Shown piece by piece: positions 10,787 through 23,958 of a stretch of 64,000 nt of DNA. The position numbers were made by a program, and so were the translations under genes. The notes beneath the pieces were generated by a model. That model did no database searches, was not told the origin of the DNA, and saw only the letters and a program-made list of their open reading frames with translations. Where the stretch lies: assembly GCF_009905375.1 (NCBI RefSeq), contig NC_133653.1:84067092-84131091 (forward strand), read 5' to 3'. The number at the start of each line of letters is the position of its first letter. The first letter of the stretch is position 1. The DNA is from Apium graveolens. Taxonomy: Eukaryota; Streptophyta; Magnoliopsida; Apiales; Apiaceae.

Positions 10787-13700
10787 CTAAGAGAAAAGAT
10801 GAGGATGCCGGGAACGCATATCAGACTCTAACTCCCAAGTCGATTTTTCGACTTTAGGGTTCTTCCAAAGCACTTTTACTAACTTTACCGACTTATTCCT
10901 GAGACTCTTTACTTGCGAGTCGAGTATTTTAACCGGTTGCTCCACAAATGATAGGTATGCCTGAATTTCTACAGGTTCATATTCTATCACATGGCTAGCG
11001 TCAGGATTGTACTTCTTAAGCAACGACACATGGAACACATTATGCACATGCCGATACTGAGGTGGTAAGGACAACTCGTAGGCCACCTATCCTACTTGAC
11101 TCAAAATCTCAAAAGGACCTATGTATCTAGGTGCTAACTTCCCTTTCTTGCCAAATCTCATCAACCCTTTTCTAGGTGACACCTTCAGCAACACAGCTTC
11201 GCCAATTTGGAATTGAACGTTCTTACGTGCTGGATCCGCATACTTCATCTGTCTATCTTGAGCAGCAAGCAACCTTTTCTGAATTAACTTGACCGAGTCA
11301 TGCAACTGTTGTACCAAATCCGAGCCGAGAATTCTTCCTTCTCCTACTTCATCCCAACTTGTTGGTGATCTACATTTTCTCCCGTACAAAGCTTCGTATG
11401 GTGGCATGCCGATACTGGAATGATAGCTGTTGTTGTAAGAGAATTCAATCAACGGCAAGTGATCGTCCCAACTTCCTACAAAATTGATTGCACAACTGCG
11501 CAACATGTCTTCGATTGTTTGAATTGTCCTTTCGCTCTGACCATCAGTCTGCGGGTGGTATGCCGTGCTCATATTCAACTTCGTGCCAAGACATTCCTGA
11601 AATTGCTTCCAGAATCTCGAGTTAAATCGGGGATCTCTGTCTGAAACTATTGATATGGGTACTCCATGCCTTAGTACGATTTCGCGCACATACAGATGAA
11701 CCAACTTGTCCAGTGACGACTTCTCATTTATTGGAAGGAAATGCGCCGACTTCGTAAGACGATCAACTATAACCCATATTGCGTCATGTCCGGATTTCGT
11801 TCGCGGTAGTCCTACTATAAAGTCCATAGCGATATTTTCCCATTTCTATTCTGGAATCTTCAGGGGCTGAATTAATCCGCTTGGTTGTTGATGTTCTGCC
11901 TTTACTTTCTGACAAGTATAGCACTTCGCAACCCATTCTGCCACGTCTCGCTTCATATTTGGCCACCAAAAGTTCTTCTTTAAGTCTCGATACATCTTGG
12001 TGCTTCCCGGGTGGATTGAAAATTTCGAATTGTGGGCTTCATGGAGGATCTCATTCTTTAATTCAGGTACATGGGAATCCATATTCTGGATGAAAACCTT
12101 AGTATCCCTTGCTCATCCCTTTGAGTATTAATCTCCTCTCCAGATAACTGATTCTTCTCTTTTTCCATTACTTCCTCTTGACACTTCTTTATCTTTTCCA
12201 CTAGTGTTGGCTAAAAGGTCATTGCACGATAAACTTCCTCGACTTTTCCATAAGCACAAAGTTCCAATTCCAATTTTTCGATTTCTTCAGATAACTCTTT
12301 TGATGTTATCATCATATTCAATCTCTCCTTCCTAGTCAGAGCATCAGCCACTACGTTCGCCTTTCCAGGATGGTAATTTATCGAGCAGTCATAGTCCTTG
12401 ATCAATTCCAGCCATCTCCTATGCCTCATATTGAGCTCTTTCTGAGTAAAAATGTACTTTAAACTCTTGTGATCCGTGTAGATTTCACACTTCTCTCCAT
12501 AGAGGTAGTGTCTCCAAATCTTGAGTGCGAACACTATGGCAGCTAGTTCCAAGTCATGTGTCGGGTACTTTAACTCATGCGGCTTCAACTGTCTTGACAC
12601 ATATGCGATCACTTTACTGTGTTGCATCAACACACAACCCAAACCCTTATGTGAAGCGTCGCTGAATATTACAAAATTCCCTTGATCATCTGGAAGTACC
12701 AACACCGGAGCTGTTATCAACTTCTGCTTTAACTCTTGAAAGCTATCTTCACATTCTGCACTCCATTCAAACTTTTGATTCTTTCTGGTTAACTTGGTCA
12801 ATGGCATGGCGATCTTCGAGAAATCCTTGATGAATCTTCTATAGTATCCGGCCAATCCTAGAAAACTTCGCACTTCCGTAGGAGTCTTTGGCCTCTCCCA
12901 ACTCATAACTGCCTCAATCTTTGCCGGATCTACTTTAACTCCCTCATTTCCAATAACATGCCCCAAAAATTGAACTTCCTTTAACCAAAACTCACATTTG
13001 GTAAACTTGGCATACAACTTCTCTTGTCGGAGTATCTCCAATGCTATCCAGAGGTGCTGCTTATGTTCTTCTTCCGATTTAGAATAAATAAGGATGTCAT
13101 CAATGAATACCACGACAAATTTGTCCAAATACTTCTTAAATACCCGATTCATCAGATCCATAAATGCGGCCGGAGTGTTGGTCAATCCAAATGGAATTAC
13201 TAGGAATTCATAATGCCCATATCCGGTCCTGAATGCGGTCTTAGGAATATCTTCTTCTTTGATCTTTAATTGATGGTATCCCGATCTCAAATCAATCTTC
13301 GAAAAGCATTTTGCTCCCTTCAACTGATCAAAAAGGTCATCTATCCTGGGTAGCGGGTAGCGGTTATTTATCGTCACCTTATTCAACTCCCGGTAATCTA
13401 TGCATAGACGCATACTCCCATCTTTCTTCTTTACAAACAGAACAGGTGCTCCCCATGGCGACGTACTTGGTCGTATCACTCCTTTATCCAATAATTCTTG
13501 TAGCTGGCTCGTCAACTCTTTCATTTCTGCTGGTGCCATCCTATACGGGGCCTTTGAAACTGGTTTCGTGCCTGGAGCAAGGTTGATCTCGAACTCAATT
13601 TGTCGATCTGGTGGTAAGCCTGGTAGTTCGTCGGGAAACACATCGGGGAACTCGTTAACTACAGGAATATCTTCCATGCTGAGGCTGCCTCTCTCTGAAT

Positions 13701-15399
13701 CCACTACATATGCCAGGAACGACTCACAACCTTTTCTAAGTAACTTCTTAGCCTGAACAATTGTAAGAAATAGTTGCTCTTGCCTCTGCCCCTTAAATAC
13801 TACCTTCTCTCCACTCTTCGTCTTTAAATACACTCTCTTGGTCTTACAATTTATCTGAGCGCTATTCTCTCCTAACCAATCCATTCCTAAGATTATATCA
13901 AACTCTCCCAACTTGAAGAGTATCAAGTCGGCTGAGAACTTATACCCCAAAATATCAATCTCACACTTTGGACAAAATTGATTCACAGGAATCTTCTCTT
14001 GGTTCGCAATTACCACATTTACTACCTCAATCATAACCATTTTATCACATTGGAGCTTATCAACAAAAGATTCTGATATGAAAGATCTTGTTGCTCCCGA
14101 ATCAATCAATACTTTAGCTTTGACATTATTGAGTAAAAGTGTACCTGCTATCACCTCCGAATTCTGTACAGCATCCTTCATCTTCAAATCAAATGTCCTT
14201 GTTGTTGCTTGTGGGGTTGGTGTAGGTGGTGGAGGTAATGCCAATACCTCAGCTGGCACGCTTGTACTGGTACTTGCCACGTTCATCAGAGCTTTGACTG
14301 GTCCGGTTGCCTTACACTCCCTAGCCATGTGTCCAGTCTTCCCACACTTGTAGCATGTAACTCCAGGCTTTGGCATCTTGCACTCATTTGCCAAATGTCC
14401 CTTCTGATTGCACCTATAACAGGTCATGCTCAGCTTATTGCATACTCCGGGGTGCCTTCTTCCACGGTGCTTGCATTCCGGTCTCTGGAACCTGTTTTCT
14501 CCAACTTGCCCTTGGCTTGCCTGGTTGTTCCCTTTTGATTCTTTCCTTTTGCCCAAATTTCCCTTCTTTTGAAAATTTCCGCCCTTCTGGAAACCAATCC
14601 TCTTTATATTCCGATCTTGCGAACTTCCGGCTTCAGACTTTTCTCCATAAAATGGAACCTTCCTCTTCTTGTTATCCCTCTCTTTCCTTGACTGCATCCC
14701 ATTATTCTCAATCAGAGCAGCTTTCTGTACTACTCCCGCGTAAGTTTCAAGCTCAAACATAGCCACCCTATCTCTGATCCAAGGCTCCAATCCTTGCTGA
14801 AATTTCTTTGCTTTTTCCTCCTCAGTGCTGTTATACTTTATCACAAACCTTGACAACTCAGTGAACTTCTTCTCATACTCCAATACAATCATGTTCCCTT
14901 GCATCAACTCAAGAAATTTTAGCTCCATCTGATTTTGCATGTACTTAGGGTAATACTTGTCCAGAAATAACTTCTTAAATCTCTCCCAAGAAACCTGATG
15001 AGTGACTTCCATAGCCTTTACTGATTCCCACCAATAGATGACTTCTCCCTTCAAGAAGTAAGTAGCATACGGCGTCTTCTGATCGTCTCCTAACTGTACC
15101 AACTCAAAAGCCCTTTCCATCTCCTTGATCCATGTGTTAGCTATCACTGGATCAGTGGTATCATGAAATACAGGTGGATTCACATTCTGAAAAGCCTTGA
15201 AAGTGACAATTTGTCTAGGTGGTACTGGTGGTTTAGGTGGTTGGTGTGGCTCATGGTTATCTTGGTTTTCAATTCATTGTTGAAGAGTTAGTTGTTGTTG
15301 AGCTATAGCATTGGTTTGCTGTTGCAAGGTTTCCAGTAATCGAAGAATGTTTGGGTCTGTGGTGGATGTGGTTGTTGGGTTCTTCTTTTTGGGAGGCAT
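10787..15399 (-). pseudogene. Tekay gag-pol polyprotein, four stops and one frameshift
   Basis: Starts at the ATG at 15,399 (MPPKKKNP), matching the MAPKRK start in the second Tekay copy. Order: gag ([16 protein letters not shown]), two CCHC knuckles (14,380-14,421 and 14,314-14,355), aspartic protease ([10 protein letters not shown], near 14,100), RT ([10 protein letters not shown], near 13,100), RNase H ([15 protein letters not shown]), integrase zinc and core (about 12,080-11,400; [24 protein letters not shown]) and a chromodomain-like tail ending WELESDMRSRHPHLFS. Breaks: TGA 15,275, TAG 12,211, frameshift near 12,075, TAG 11,846, TAG 11,087. The 12,211-15,183 section alone is open for 990 codons. 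The second copy has Q and W codons at the 12,211 and 11,846 sites. Recently functional, now inactive. Confidence 0.93.
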
Positions 15400-15711
15400 G
15401 ATCTTGAAATAAGAGTTGTGTCAAAACAAATATGAATGATAAAATGATTCGAGGGTATCGCATGGCATTCTCATTTACATATGGGGTCAAGTTTCCAAAT
15501 TAAGCAGATATGATGATAAAAACATAAAATAACAGTTGAGAGCAAATGGAAAAATAGCACATAATTATTGAAATTTTAAAGGTCACAGTACATAGGATTG
15601 GGACAAAGTCAGATTCTAGGAATAACAGGCTTATTTAAAGGAAACGACGAAAACAACCGGGGATTCCATAGAGTCTGATAGTACAACAACATGAAAGGTA
15701 AATGGAAAGAA

Positions 15712-16014
15712 CTAAGGTTCCACTCCATCTGAACGGGGCTTGGTAGTCTTTTCCTCTCGAAGCGTCTTCACAATGCTCTTGAGCTCATCCGCCACCATCT
15801 GAATGACATACTGGCTGGTACGGTCCCGATGTGCTGGCATCTCCTCAAGCTTAGTGTTGACGTACTGAACCAAGGTCTCAAGTCTCGCAGTCATCTGCTC
15901 ATTGGGCTTCCCTTCGTAGTTTCGGCTGTCCGGATACACGTTCTTCAATCGGTCTATCAGTCGGTCGTACTTGCCCTGAAGCATGTCGAACTCGCACCTC
16001 AACTCAGCATACAC
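15712..16014 (-). CDS. Leader ORF upstream of Tekay gag, function unknown
   Basis: Open frame of about 100 codons between the primer site and gag. It is charged and probably helical (YAELRCEFDMLQGKYDRL; later LVQYVNTKLEEM). The frame is open further upstream to about 16,075 through a Ser-rich stretch but without an ATG, so either the start was lost or the ORF is a remnant. The second Tekay copy carries an ORF in the same place (39,086-39,820) with a similar helical part. I recognise no domain. It could be an extra gag-like protein or chance; the matching position in two copies favours a real ORF. Confidence 0.45.
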   Translation of the reverse strand: MYAELRCEFDMLQGKYDRLIDRLKNVYPDSRNYEGKPNEQMTARLETLVQYVNTKLEEMPAHRDRTSQYVIQMVADELKSIVKTLREEKTTKPRSDGVEP

Positions 16015-16188
16015 GGAGAAAGCAATAGTGTCGTCCGACCCAGAGGATGACGAGGAATGCGCCCTTTGCTGACAACCAATAAGAGGAGTATTAATAATAA
16101 TTTACTTAACCTACTCTCTCGCATAATATCTATAACCTACACACAAATTCTATAACCTATTTGGGTTGTCCAGGGACTCTAAACCGTA

Positions 16189-16200
16189 GCTCTGATACCA
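16189..16200 (-). other. Primer binding site, initiator tRNA-Met
   Basis: Minus strand reads TGGTATCAGAGC, an exact plant initiator-Met site, five bases inside the LTR end at 16,206. Confidence 0.93.
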
Positions 16201-16205
16201 AAACC

Positions 16206-19200
16206 TGTCACACCCCCAACTTAAACAGCAAAATAAATATAGCTATTATATCATTTTAATGAAGAATACACAACCAAATCCAAGATCTTACAGTTTAGGG
16301 TTTGGAACAGCCCAACACTACCAACTATTCCATCTGATTACAAATACCGAGTCCTCACACAGCTATTATTACTTATTCTACCTGAGCTCGAACATAAGCA
16401 TCAGCATCACAGGTCTTACGGGCAGTCTGCTTGAATCTAACCATAGCTGCTAGTTGTAATATCAGGGTAAAGCAAAGAGTGAGCCAAATGCTCAACAAGT
16501 GCTAACAGTACGACACAAAACATAAATTGAGATATACTTTTAAGAATGACAATGGAAAGACATAACTAATGATAACGAGAGATAAAACTATGTGAGATGG
16601 CATCATTTTGCTTGCATCAAAACAATTTTAAAATCATGTCTTAATCAAAATCATTTTATGACGCTACAGATTACAGCCGGTGATCAGCCGCGAAGTAATC
16701 CCGAACCTCGCTGGGTTCTAAAACATTAACGGGAATCCCTAGGCAACTTTTAAGCCTAATATAAGTATAGAAAGGACTCGCGTCTCAGTCCAGATCCACT
16801 ATTCAAGAAAACATTTATCCCCCTTTGGGACTGAAAACCCACATTTTATTTATTTCAAAAGCTGATGCCGAATTGTAACAAAATCTCTTTTAACAGCAAA
16901 CATTTTTATTAAGGGATTATAGATCAACTCGAAACACGGGAAATATGGTACTGGCCATGATTCACAAAACTTTACTCTATTAGGGTAACCAAAAGGTTTT
17001 CATATGTCAGAACTTGGACAGGAAAATATGGTGAGACTAATGGATAATATGAAGGGGTAATGCCAAACTGGGCTCAAAGCAATGGTTTCTCGTCAAGGTA
17101 CATGTGTTGGATCATTAAGAAGATAAGCTTCACGAATACTATGGGTGTTAAGGTAATGATCTCTAGCTCAGGATGTATATATATATCAGAATTATCAAGC
17201 TTTAGGATAGGAAAGAGGGTATCAATCAATGAGGAATCATGTTGGTAAGTTTCTGACTATCAGAGTTCAAGGTAAGGTTCTATAGGGGTTCAAGTATCAG
17301 GATGAGATATCAATACTTAGGAATCATCAATATGTTAATCAAGAGGATCAATCAAGTAATATAACAACTCTTTATTTTATCATGGCATTTAACTATCATG
17401 AAAAGACTTTTGAACTACTTGCAATACATACTCGAGGGTTCATGGCATTTCTATATAATTCAAAGATAAGCGAGAGATACGCTTGATTTAAACATATCAA
17501 AATGACTCAGGATAATTGCATCGATATATATGAACGGTTTATAGTAAATATGAAGGTCAAGTTGAATCACTTGCCTTGAGATAGGCTGGTCTGGTCTGAC
17601 TGGTAGGAGCAACTAGAGCTTTACTCGAATTTTATGGCAAGTTTTCCCTCGTCTCGAGATCCTACATAAATAATAATAATCCTCATTATAATATATTCTT
17701 ACCATCTTAACCTATTTACAACCCGAAATTAAACATGGATGGCACTTAGGCCTATACGCACCTAATTTATATCCACCTTTATATTTTAAATGTACACACG
17801 TAGCCACATAATCACATATCATACATTAATATCAAATAACACCATATATACCATAATGCAACACTAGGCTTGATTGATCTCGACTCACCATTTAAGTCAC
17901 TTGGTCGCTAAACTAGACAAAGTCTTCAAATTTTGGCTCCCTAACTCGATGTGCCTTTCCTAAATTATCCAAAACCTATTGACCCTCACTTGTGCCTTTT
18001 GCTCTACTGACCATATACCATCTTACAACTATGGTGGTCGACCTAATACTCACTTCTAAGTGTTCTAAAACTACGTGATAAGTGATAGTGCTCACTGGTG
18101 CAAATTTCAGAATAACAACTATAGTTTCTTGAGTGCATTAGGCACTCTTAAACTACAAGTTTTCTTTCAAAACTTTTACACAAGACTCTCCTGACCTAAA
18201 GGCATCTCACAAGCTTGATGTGGCTCAAGGGCCTGGCTTGGGCCTTCTTGGGCCTAAGCTAAAAGTCCAGGGTTCCCCTGCTTTTCTGGGCAGAAAACGC
18301 CCTGACTTGAATTAATTTGTGACACATGGTTCTAACTCATATCCTATGAACTATGGTTGGAAAAACTTCTCTGACACTCCCTCTAACTAAGGCCCAATTG
18401 GGCCTAATGAGGGCCTACCCATGACGTGGTCAAATCTCTCTATTTCTAAGTTGCAACAAAACTGTCCCCTGCTGGACAGATTTTGTGATTCTACTTGTGC
18501 ACCTAACCAAATGACATGCAAACCTCCAACCAACTCCTAAAACCTTTTGTATACTCCCAATACTAACTTTTGGTGGCTTGGGCCTCAATGTGCACATCAA
18601 TGACATGGTCAAAACTCACTCTAAACCTCAGGGTACTAAACTGATTTTCTGCAGAAACTATAACTCTCATTTTCCAAGGTTTTGACTTGACAAACTCACT
18701 AACAACAACTCAATACTTAAACCAAGACTTATACATGGTAATCTACTGAACTAACTCCCTTATTCTCAAAATAACCTTGGGTGAGATCATCCATGCCCAA
18801 AAACAATAACATGCAACTAAATATATAACATGCAACTCATGGAAATCACATAACAAGATTTCGGCTAGGCATAAAGTTTTAAATGCTTGCAAAATTGACT
18901 TGCACCTAATACTCACCCTTAATAATCATGAAATATAACTTCTTTTAAGTATTAATAAGAACTTTATCATGGAAACAATCTATTTTAAGCACACCTATTT
19001 CGCATTTATAGATTTTTAAACATAACAACATGATTTCGAAAAGAATAGCATGCAAAACATGGTTAATCATCATTTTAATGTCTTAAAACTAGCATGCATG
19101 GCTAAACATAAATATATAATGAAAATTCAGTAGCATGCAAAGGATTTTAAAGCATGATATCTCCATAAAACACTTAGTTAGCACATATACATAATATATC

Positions 19201-20064
19201 TCATAGAGAGCTCTTGAATTCACAAGAATCAAGAGTTTCTCTTTGGAGATCACATAAGAACTACACATGCATCCATGGAACTTCAACTTCCAAGTCTCAA
19301 AACACTTGGAAAGGATATAAGATGAATGTAGGTAAAAGATTTACACTTGGGAAGATGAAGAATGAATTGAAAAATGGAAGGGGGGTGGGGGATTTGGCCT
19401 TCGGCCGAGAGCAAGGTGGGAGGGGGAAAAGAGAGAAAATTTGTGGTGTGTTGGAGTGTGGAATGAGTGGAATGATTTCTCCCACTTTGATTTTTTTGTT
19501 TTATGCTTTTTGGTTGACAAATAATGAGTGGAAGTGAGAACTTACAAAAATGTCCTTTAGCTAAAGTTAGGCCATTTTGCATGCAAGGCTAATGTAGTAA
19601 TTTGGTAATAATCAAATGAGTTAGTGGGGTTGGAAAAGTCTTATTTGCCCTTTGAGAGAATAGAAGGGTGATTTGCATGCATGGTCTCTTATGTAATTTG
19701 ATAAATATGACAACTAAAATTTATAATGATTTATTTTTATAAAATAAAATACAAGTTCAAAAATTATAAAATTTATACCATAAAATAACTTGGATTTTTA
19801 GAGACTTTATAAAATTATTTTCAAAATTTGTGAACAAAATACCTTTTAAAAGAAATTTTTTCCAAAGCTTAGAATATTCCTTATAAATCAAAAATAAAGA
19901 AATTAAATAAACTCTTGCTTTGAAAAATCATATACTACACAAAGCAAATTTATAATGCAGAAATTTTCACTCACACTAGCATACAATCATTGAATATATT
20001 TTCATTTGACTTTAATATTATACCTAATCCACAAATAATATTACATAAAATGCCGGTCGTAATA
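16206..20064 (-). repeat. Tekay 5' LTR (about 3.86 kb)
   Basis: Partner of 6,913-10,752. Its inner edge is fixed by the primer site. Its outer edge ends GTAATA where the partner has GTAACA, one base changed, followed by the target duplication ATTGT. Confidence 0.93.
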
Positions 20065-20069
20065 ATTGT

Positions 20070-22401
20070 TCATCACCTTTGTCATCTTCAATGTTTAAAT
20101 TTCCCAATAAGGCTTTTTCTAAGGCGTTAGACCTTAACATTTGATCAAGTTTCGATATGACCACCGAATCGACCAACTCGACTTTTAAGCACTCCTCATT
20201 ATCAGTAGGAAATTTCATAGCATTGAACACATTGAAAGTCACATCCTGATTCAACACTCATATTGTAAGCTCACCCTTCTGCACATCAATCAAGGTTCAG
20301 CCAGTTGTCAAAAAATGCATTTCCAAGATTATGGGAATCTTCTTATCCTCCTCGAAATTAAGAATTACAAAATCAGTAGGAAAGATGATTTTATCAACCT
20401 TGACCAAGATAACTTCCACAATACCTCGTGGATATATAATAGAACGGTCGGCCAACTGCAAAGTCATATACGTCGGTTTAGGATCAGGTAGATCCAACTG
20501 CTTGAAGATTAACAAATGCATCAGATTGGTGCTAGCTCCCAAATCACATAAGCATCTGTCAAAAGACACTTTTCCAATAGTACATGGAATAGTGAACCTT
20601 CCTGGATCTTTAAGCTTTGGAGGCAACTTCTGCTGCAACATAACACTGCATCCTTCCGTGAGAGCGACAGTCTCTAAATTATCTAGCTTCACTTTCCGAG
20701 ATAGAATACCTTTCATAAACTTTACATAACTAGGCATCTGTTCGAGAGCCTCTGCGAAAGGTATGTTGATATAAAGTTTCTTTAACACCTCCAAAAACTT
20801 CTCGAATTGCTTGTCCAGCTTTTTCTTCTGCAGCCTCTTAGGAAAAGGCGGTGGAGGATAGATCTTTTTCTCCCCTATATTACCCTCAGGCAGAGTGTGC
20901 TCAACAGTAGTATTCCTTGGTTCCACTTCTTCATCCTGCAGCTTTGCTTCTTTCTCAGCCCCAATTTCTTCAGTTAACTCTTGAGTTTTTACGGGATTCG
21001 CAACCTTCCCAGACCTCAAAGTGATTGCCTTTACCTGCTCCTTAGCTTCCTTCTTTCCTGGCACTTCAGTATCACTAGGCAATGTACCAGGTTGACGATT
21101 TAGCAAGGCATTGGCAATTTGCCCAATCTGATTTTCCAAAGTCTTAATAGAAACAGCTTGACTCTTGCACATGAGCTTCAACTCCTCTAATTCAGAATTT
21201 TCATTAGCTTGTTGCAGCTGGAGTTGTTGTTTGGGTGCATACTGTGGTTGCTGAAAACCAGGGGGTTCTACTACATAGCTGGATATTGTTGATAAGGTTG
21301 TTGAACCGCATTCTGAGCATTACTCCAACTGAAATTAGGATGATTGCGGTTGTTAGGATGATAGGTGGATGGCACAGGTTGCTGCGATCGCTGGAAGTTG
21401 CTCACAAACTGAGCTGATTCACTAGAATTTGTGCACTGATCAGTCTCATGGGCACCAGCACAAAGCTCATAGACACTAGTGATTTGATTAACTCCATAAT
21501 TAGCCAAAGTGTCCACCTTCATTGTCAAAGCCTTAAGTTGGGCAACTATAGCAGTTGCTGCGTCCAACTCCAGAATTCCTGCTACTTTTCCCTGAGTCAG
21601 TCTCTGGGAAGGATCCTGGTACTCATTAGCAGCCATCAGTTCAATAAGTTCATAAGCTTCATCGTAGCTCTTAGCCCACAAGACTCCTCCCGATGCTGCA
21701 TCAAGCATGGGTCTAGAAGTAGCACCCAATCCATTGTAGAAATAGTTGATAATCATCCAATCAGGCATGCCATGGTGTGGGCACTTCCTTAACATCTCGT
21801 TATATCGATCCCAAGCCTCACACAGAGATTCTCCAGTTTGTTGCGCGAACTAGGTAAGAGCATTCCTAATTGCTGCAGTTTTCTCCATGGGGAAGAATTT
21901 AGTGAGAAACTTTTGAGCAACATCTTCCCAAGTGGTGATAGACCCTGCTGGTAGAGAATGTAACCAGCACTTAGCTTTGTCCCTCAGAGAGAATGGGAAG
22001 AGTCGTAGCTTAATAGCATCTCCAGTCATATCATTGAAGTTAAAAGTGTCGCAGATCTCGATGAAATCCCTGATGTGCATGTTGGGGTCTTCGGTAGGAG
22101 AACCCCCAAAATGAACTGAGTTCTGTATCATCTGGATCATGCTTGACTTGATCTCAAAAGTGTTAGCCCTGATGGCTGGTCTAATGATGCTAGACTGAAT
22201 GTCATTAATCTTAGGCTTAGAATAGTCCATCAAAGCCTTCAGATTTTCCGCTTGATCACCCATAGCTACTATAATTGGCTCTTCAACTTTCTCTTCTTCT
22301 TGTACCTTCTTCTCTTCCTCAAAAACTTCCCTACGAACTACCACAAGTTCTTCCTCAGCTTTATCCAGTGTTCTCTTACGAGTACGCGAACGCGTATGCA
22401 T
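20070..22401 (-). pseudogene. Athila gag and protease (degenerate)
   Basis: ATG at 22,401 (MHTRSRTRKRTLDK), 118 bp inside the primer site. The capsid domain includes CWLHSLPAGSITTWEDVAQ and is typical of Athila gag. A glutamine-rich stretch follows, then a basic linker (VKAITLRSGK) and an aspartic protease with CDLGAST at about 20,560. Breaks: TAG at 21,850, a one-base frameshift near 21,285, TGA at 20,297 and 20,258. The last part joins directly to the frame at 6,907 on the other side of the Tekay insertion. No zinc knuckle was recognised in this gag. Confidence 0.87.
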
Positions 22402-22518
22402 ACACCCTTGCTAGATCACCTGAAATAAAACAAGGAAAGAAATAAGTAATAATGACTGAGTCAATGAACTTTAACGACCACTGATGGAAAGCACATAAAC
22501 TAATAATTAACACTGCAG

Positions 22519-22536
22519 TCCCCGGCAGCGGCGCCA
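22519..22536 (-). other. Athila primer binding site, tRNA-Asp type
   Basis: The plus strand TCCCCGGCAGCGGCGCCA equals the 3' end of plant tRNA-Asp with one mismatch. This tRNA is the primer known for Arabidopsis Athila. Six bases separate it from the LTR. Confidence 0.88.
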
Positions 22537-22542
22537 AAAACT

Positions 22543-23958
22543 TGTTAGTCGCTAAACACGCGTTAATATTACACACAAGTATACGCGTTCGCAAGTAGTA
22601 TAAGATATAAATCAGATTCGATCCCACAGAGACTGTATTGGTTAACTAATCAACTCATGCACTTAAGTAACAATGTATGGTTATTATTCAATGCTAAGAC
22701 GATAACAAAGTGAGGTTGTTTATAACTAAGAATTAAACTAATTATTATAACTACGAGAATAAGATAGACTGAGTTAATATATATGACAAACATGGGATTC
22801 TAACTTCATTAAGTACTTCATTCAATAGCCTTATTGTTCTTAATCTTAGCATGCAATGGTGATGACACCAATCAGACAACACGAAACTGATAAACGCCAA
22901 CTTTCGTTGCACGATTACCATTCTACCAGACATCCATAAAAGAGATAGAAGCTGAATAGGCACCAATTATATTGAGAACCTATATGTCTATATAATTTGA
23001 CAACATAATGGTTTAAGCACAAGTTATCTACCTTGATTACATAGGGAAAATAAGATGGTTAAAATTACCTACAAATCATGCATAACAATACATGAACCTA
23101 TGCTAGCATGGCAAGTTCTAAATCCTTAAATTCACTTTCGCTTCATTAAGAATTAACACACTATCTTATAAGTTCGCGACGCTCACAAGACGAATACGCA
23201 CAACCATAACTAGGATATCATACAATCACCATACACTAAGGCATCGAAATAATTTAACTAAAGAAATCCATAAATAAATCTACTAGAACCCCACGATAAC
23301 GATTAGCCCATAATCGAACTCATCGCCAACGTGGGTTCCAATAAAAACATGATATAGCAAACATAGTCTTTATACGAATAAATAAACCAAAGTACAAACA
23401 AGAGTAAAGGTTCAGCAAAACAAAAAACAAGCATCCAAATTACAACTCAAAACAAAGATTCACAAGAATAAACTAGATCGTCTTTGCCTTAATTGAATTG
23501 TGCCTAAAAGATCTCTTTTCGTCTTCTCCTTGCTTGATGTCTCTGAAAAACGACCTAGTTATGTTTATATAGCAGTCCATGCATCCCAGGAGTCCAGCAA
23601 ATCGAATTGTAGTTGAATCAGGATTTTAATATCTCGACTCGGCGTGGGCGCGCTGACTTTCTGTTCTCCCGGCGCGGCCGCGCGCAACACCAGCGCGGGC
23701 GCGCCTGCCTTCTGCCAAAAATTCTTTTTTTCTTCTTCTTTATTCCTTGCAGCTTCCAACCAGTCTTTCAAGCTTTTATTCCAACACATCCTAAACACCA
23801 AATTAGAATCAAAATAATGCTAATTCACCTGACTCATGAAGTAAAGCCTGAAATGTAAAAACACTTGAAAACACGTTAAAATACAAATAACTTGAGTATA
23901 AATACACCAACTAAAAGCTTATTAGAGCATAAATAAGTGTAATAAATTCCACTTAACA
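22543..23958 (-). mobile_element. Athila 5' LTR
   Basis: 1,416 bp. Minus-strand sense starts TGTTAAGTGGAATTT and ends GACTAACA. The first 100 bases resemble the LTR starting at 63,358 (TGATAAGTGGATTTT, CATTTCAGG). Contains the GC-rich island at 23,638-23,722. It interrupts a copia LTR at 23,959. Confidence 0.85.
23638..23722. repeat. GC-rich island in Athila LTR
   Basis: About 85 bp with GCGCGGCCGCGCGC and GCGCGGGCGCGCC in an AT-rich LTR, roughly 240-320 bp from the LTR start in element sense. Related to 3,551-3,760. Confidence 0.8.

Larger units (their letters stand above)
6913..20064 (-). mobile_element. Complete Tekay-lineage Ty3/gypsy chromovirus, nested in Athila
   Basis: 13.15-kb element with two long LTRs, flanked by the 5-bp duplication ATTGT (6,908-6,912 and 20,065-20,069). 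On either side the Athila polyprotein resumes. Internal order on the minus strand: Met-tRNA primer site, leader ORF, gag-protease-RT-RNase H-integrase with chromodomain-like tail, polypurine tract. The LTRs differ by roughly 2 percent in the first 600 bp by eye. Tekay assignment comes from the LTR length, the polyprotein motifs and the TWELESDM tail. Confidence 0.93.
2711..23958 (-). mobile_element. Athila-lineage Ty3/gypsy element, partial, interrupted twice
   Basis: Minus-strand element with 5' LTR at 22,543-23,958, Asp-tRNA-type primer site, gag and protease at 20,070-22,401, RT-RNase H-integrase at 3,897-6,907 and an extra 3' ORF at 2,711-3,275. The reading frame is cut cleanly by a Tekay element (6,913-20,064, ATTGT duplication) and ends at 2,711 against a copia LTR. 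RT motifs (MDDFSVFG, APATFQRCMMAIFSDM) are those of Athila. The 3' LTR must lie beyond the copia insertion, outside the window. Confidence 0.88.

Noticed and set aside
22519..22536. tRNA-Asp gene fragment
   Set aside because: Only the 18-bp primer match is present, placed exactly next to an LTR; no tRNA body.
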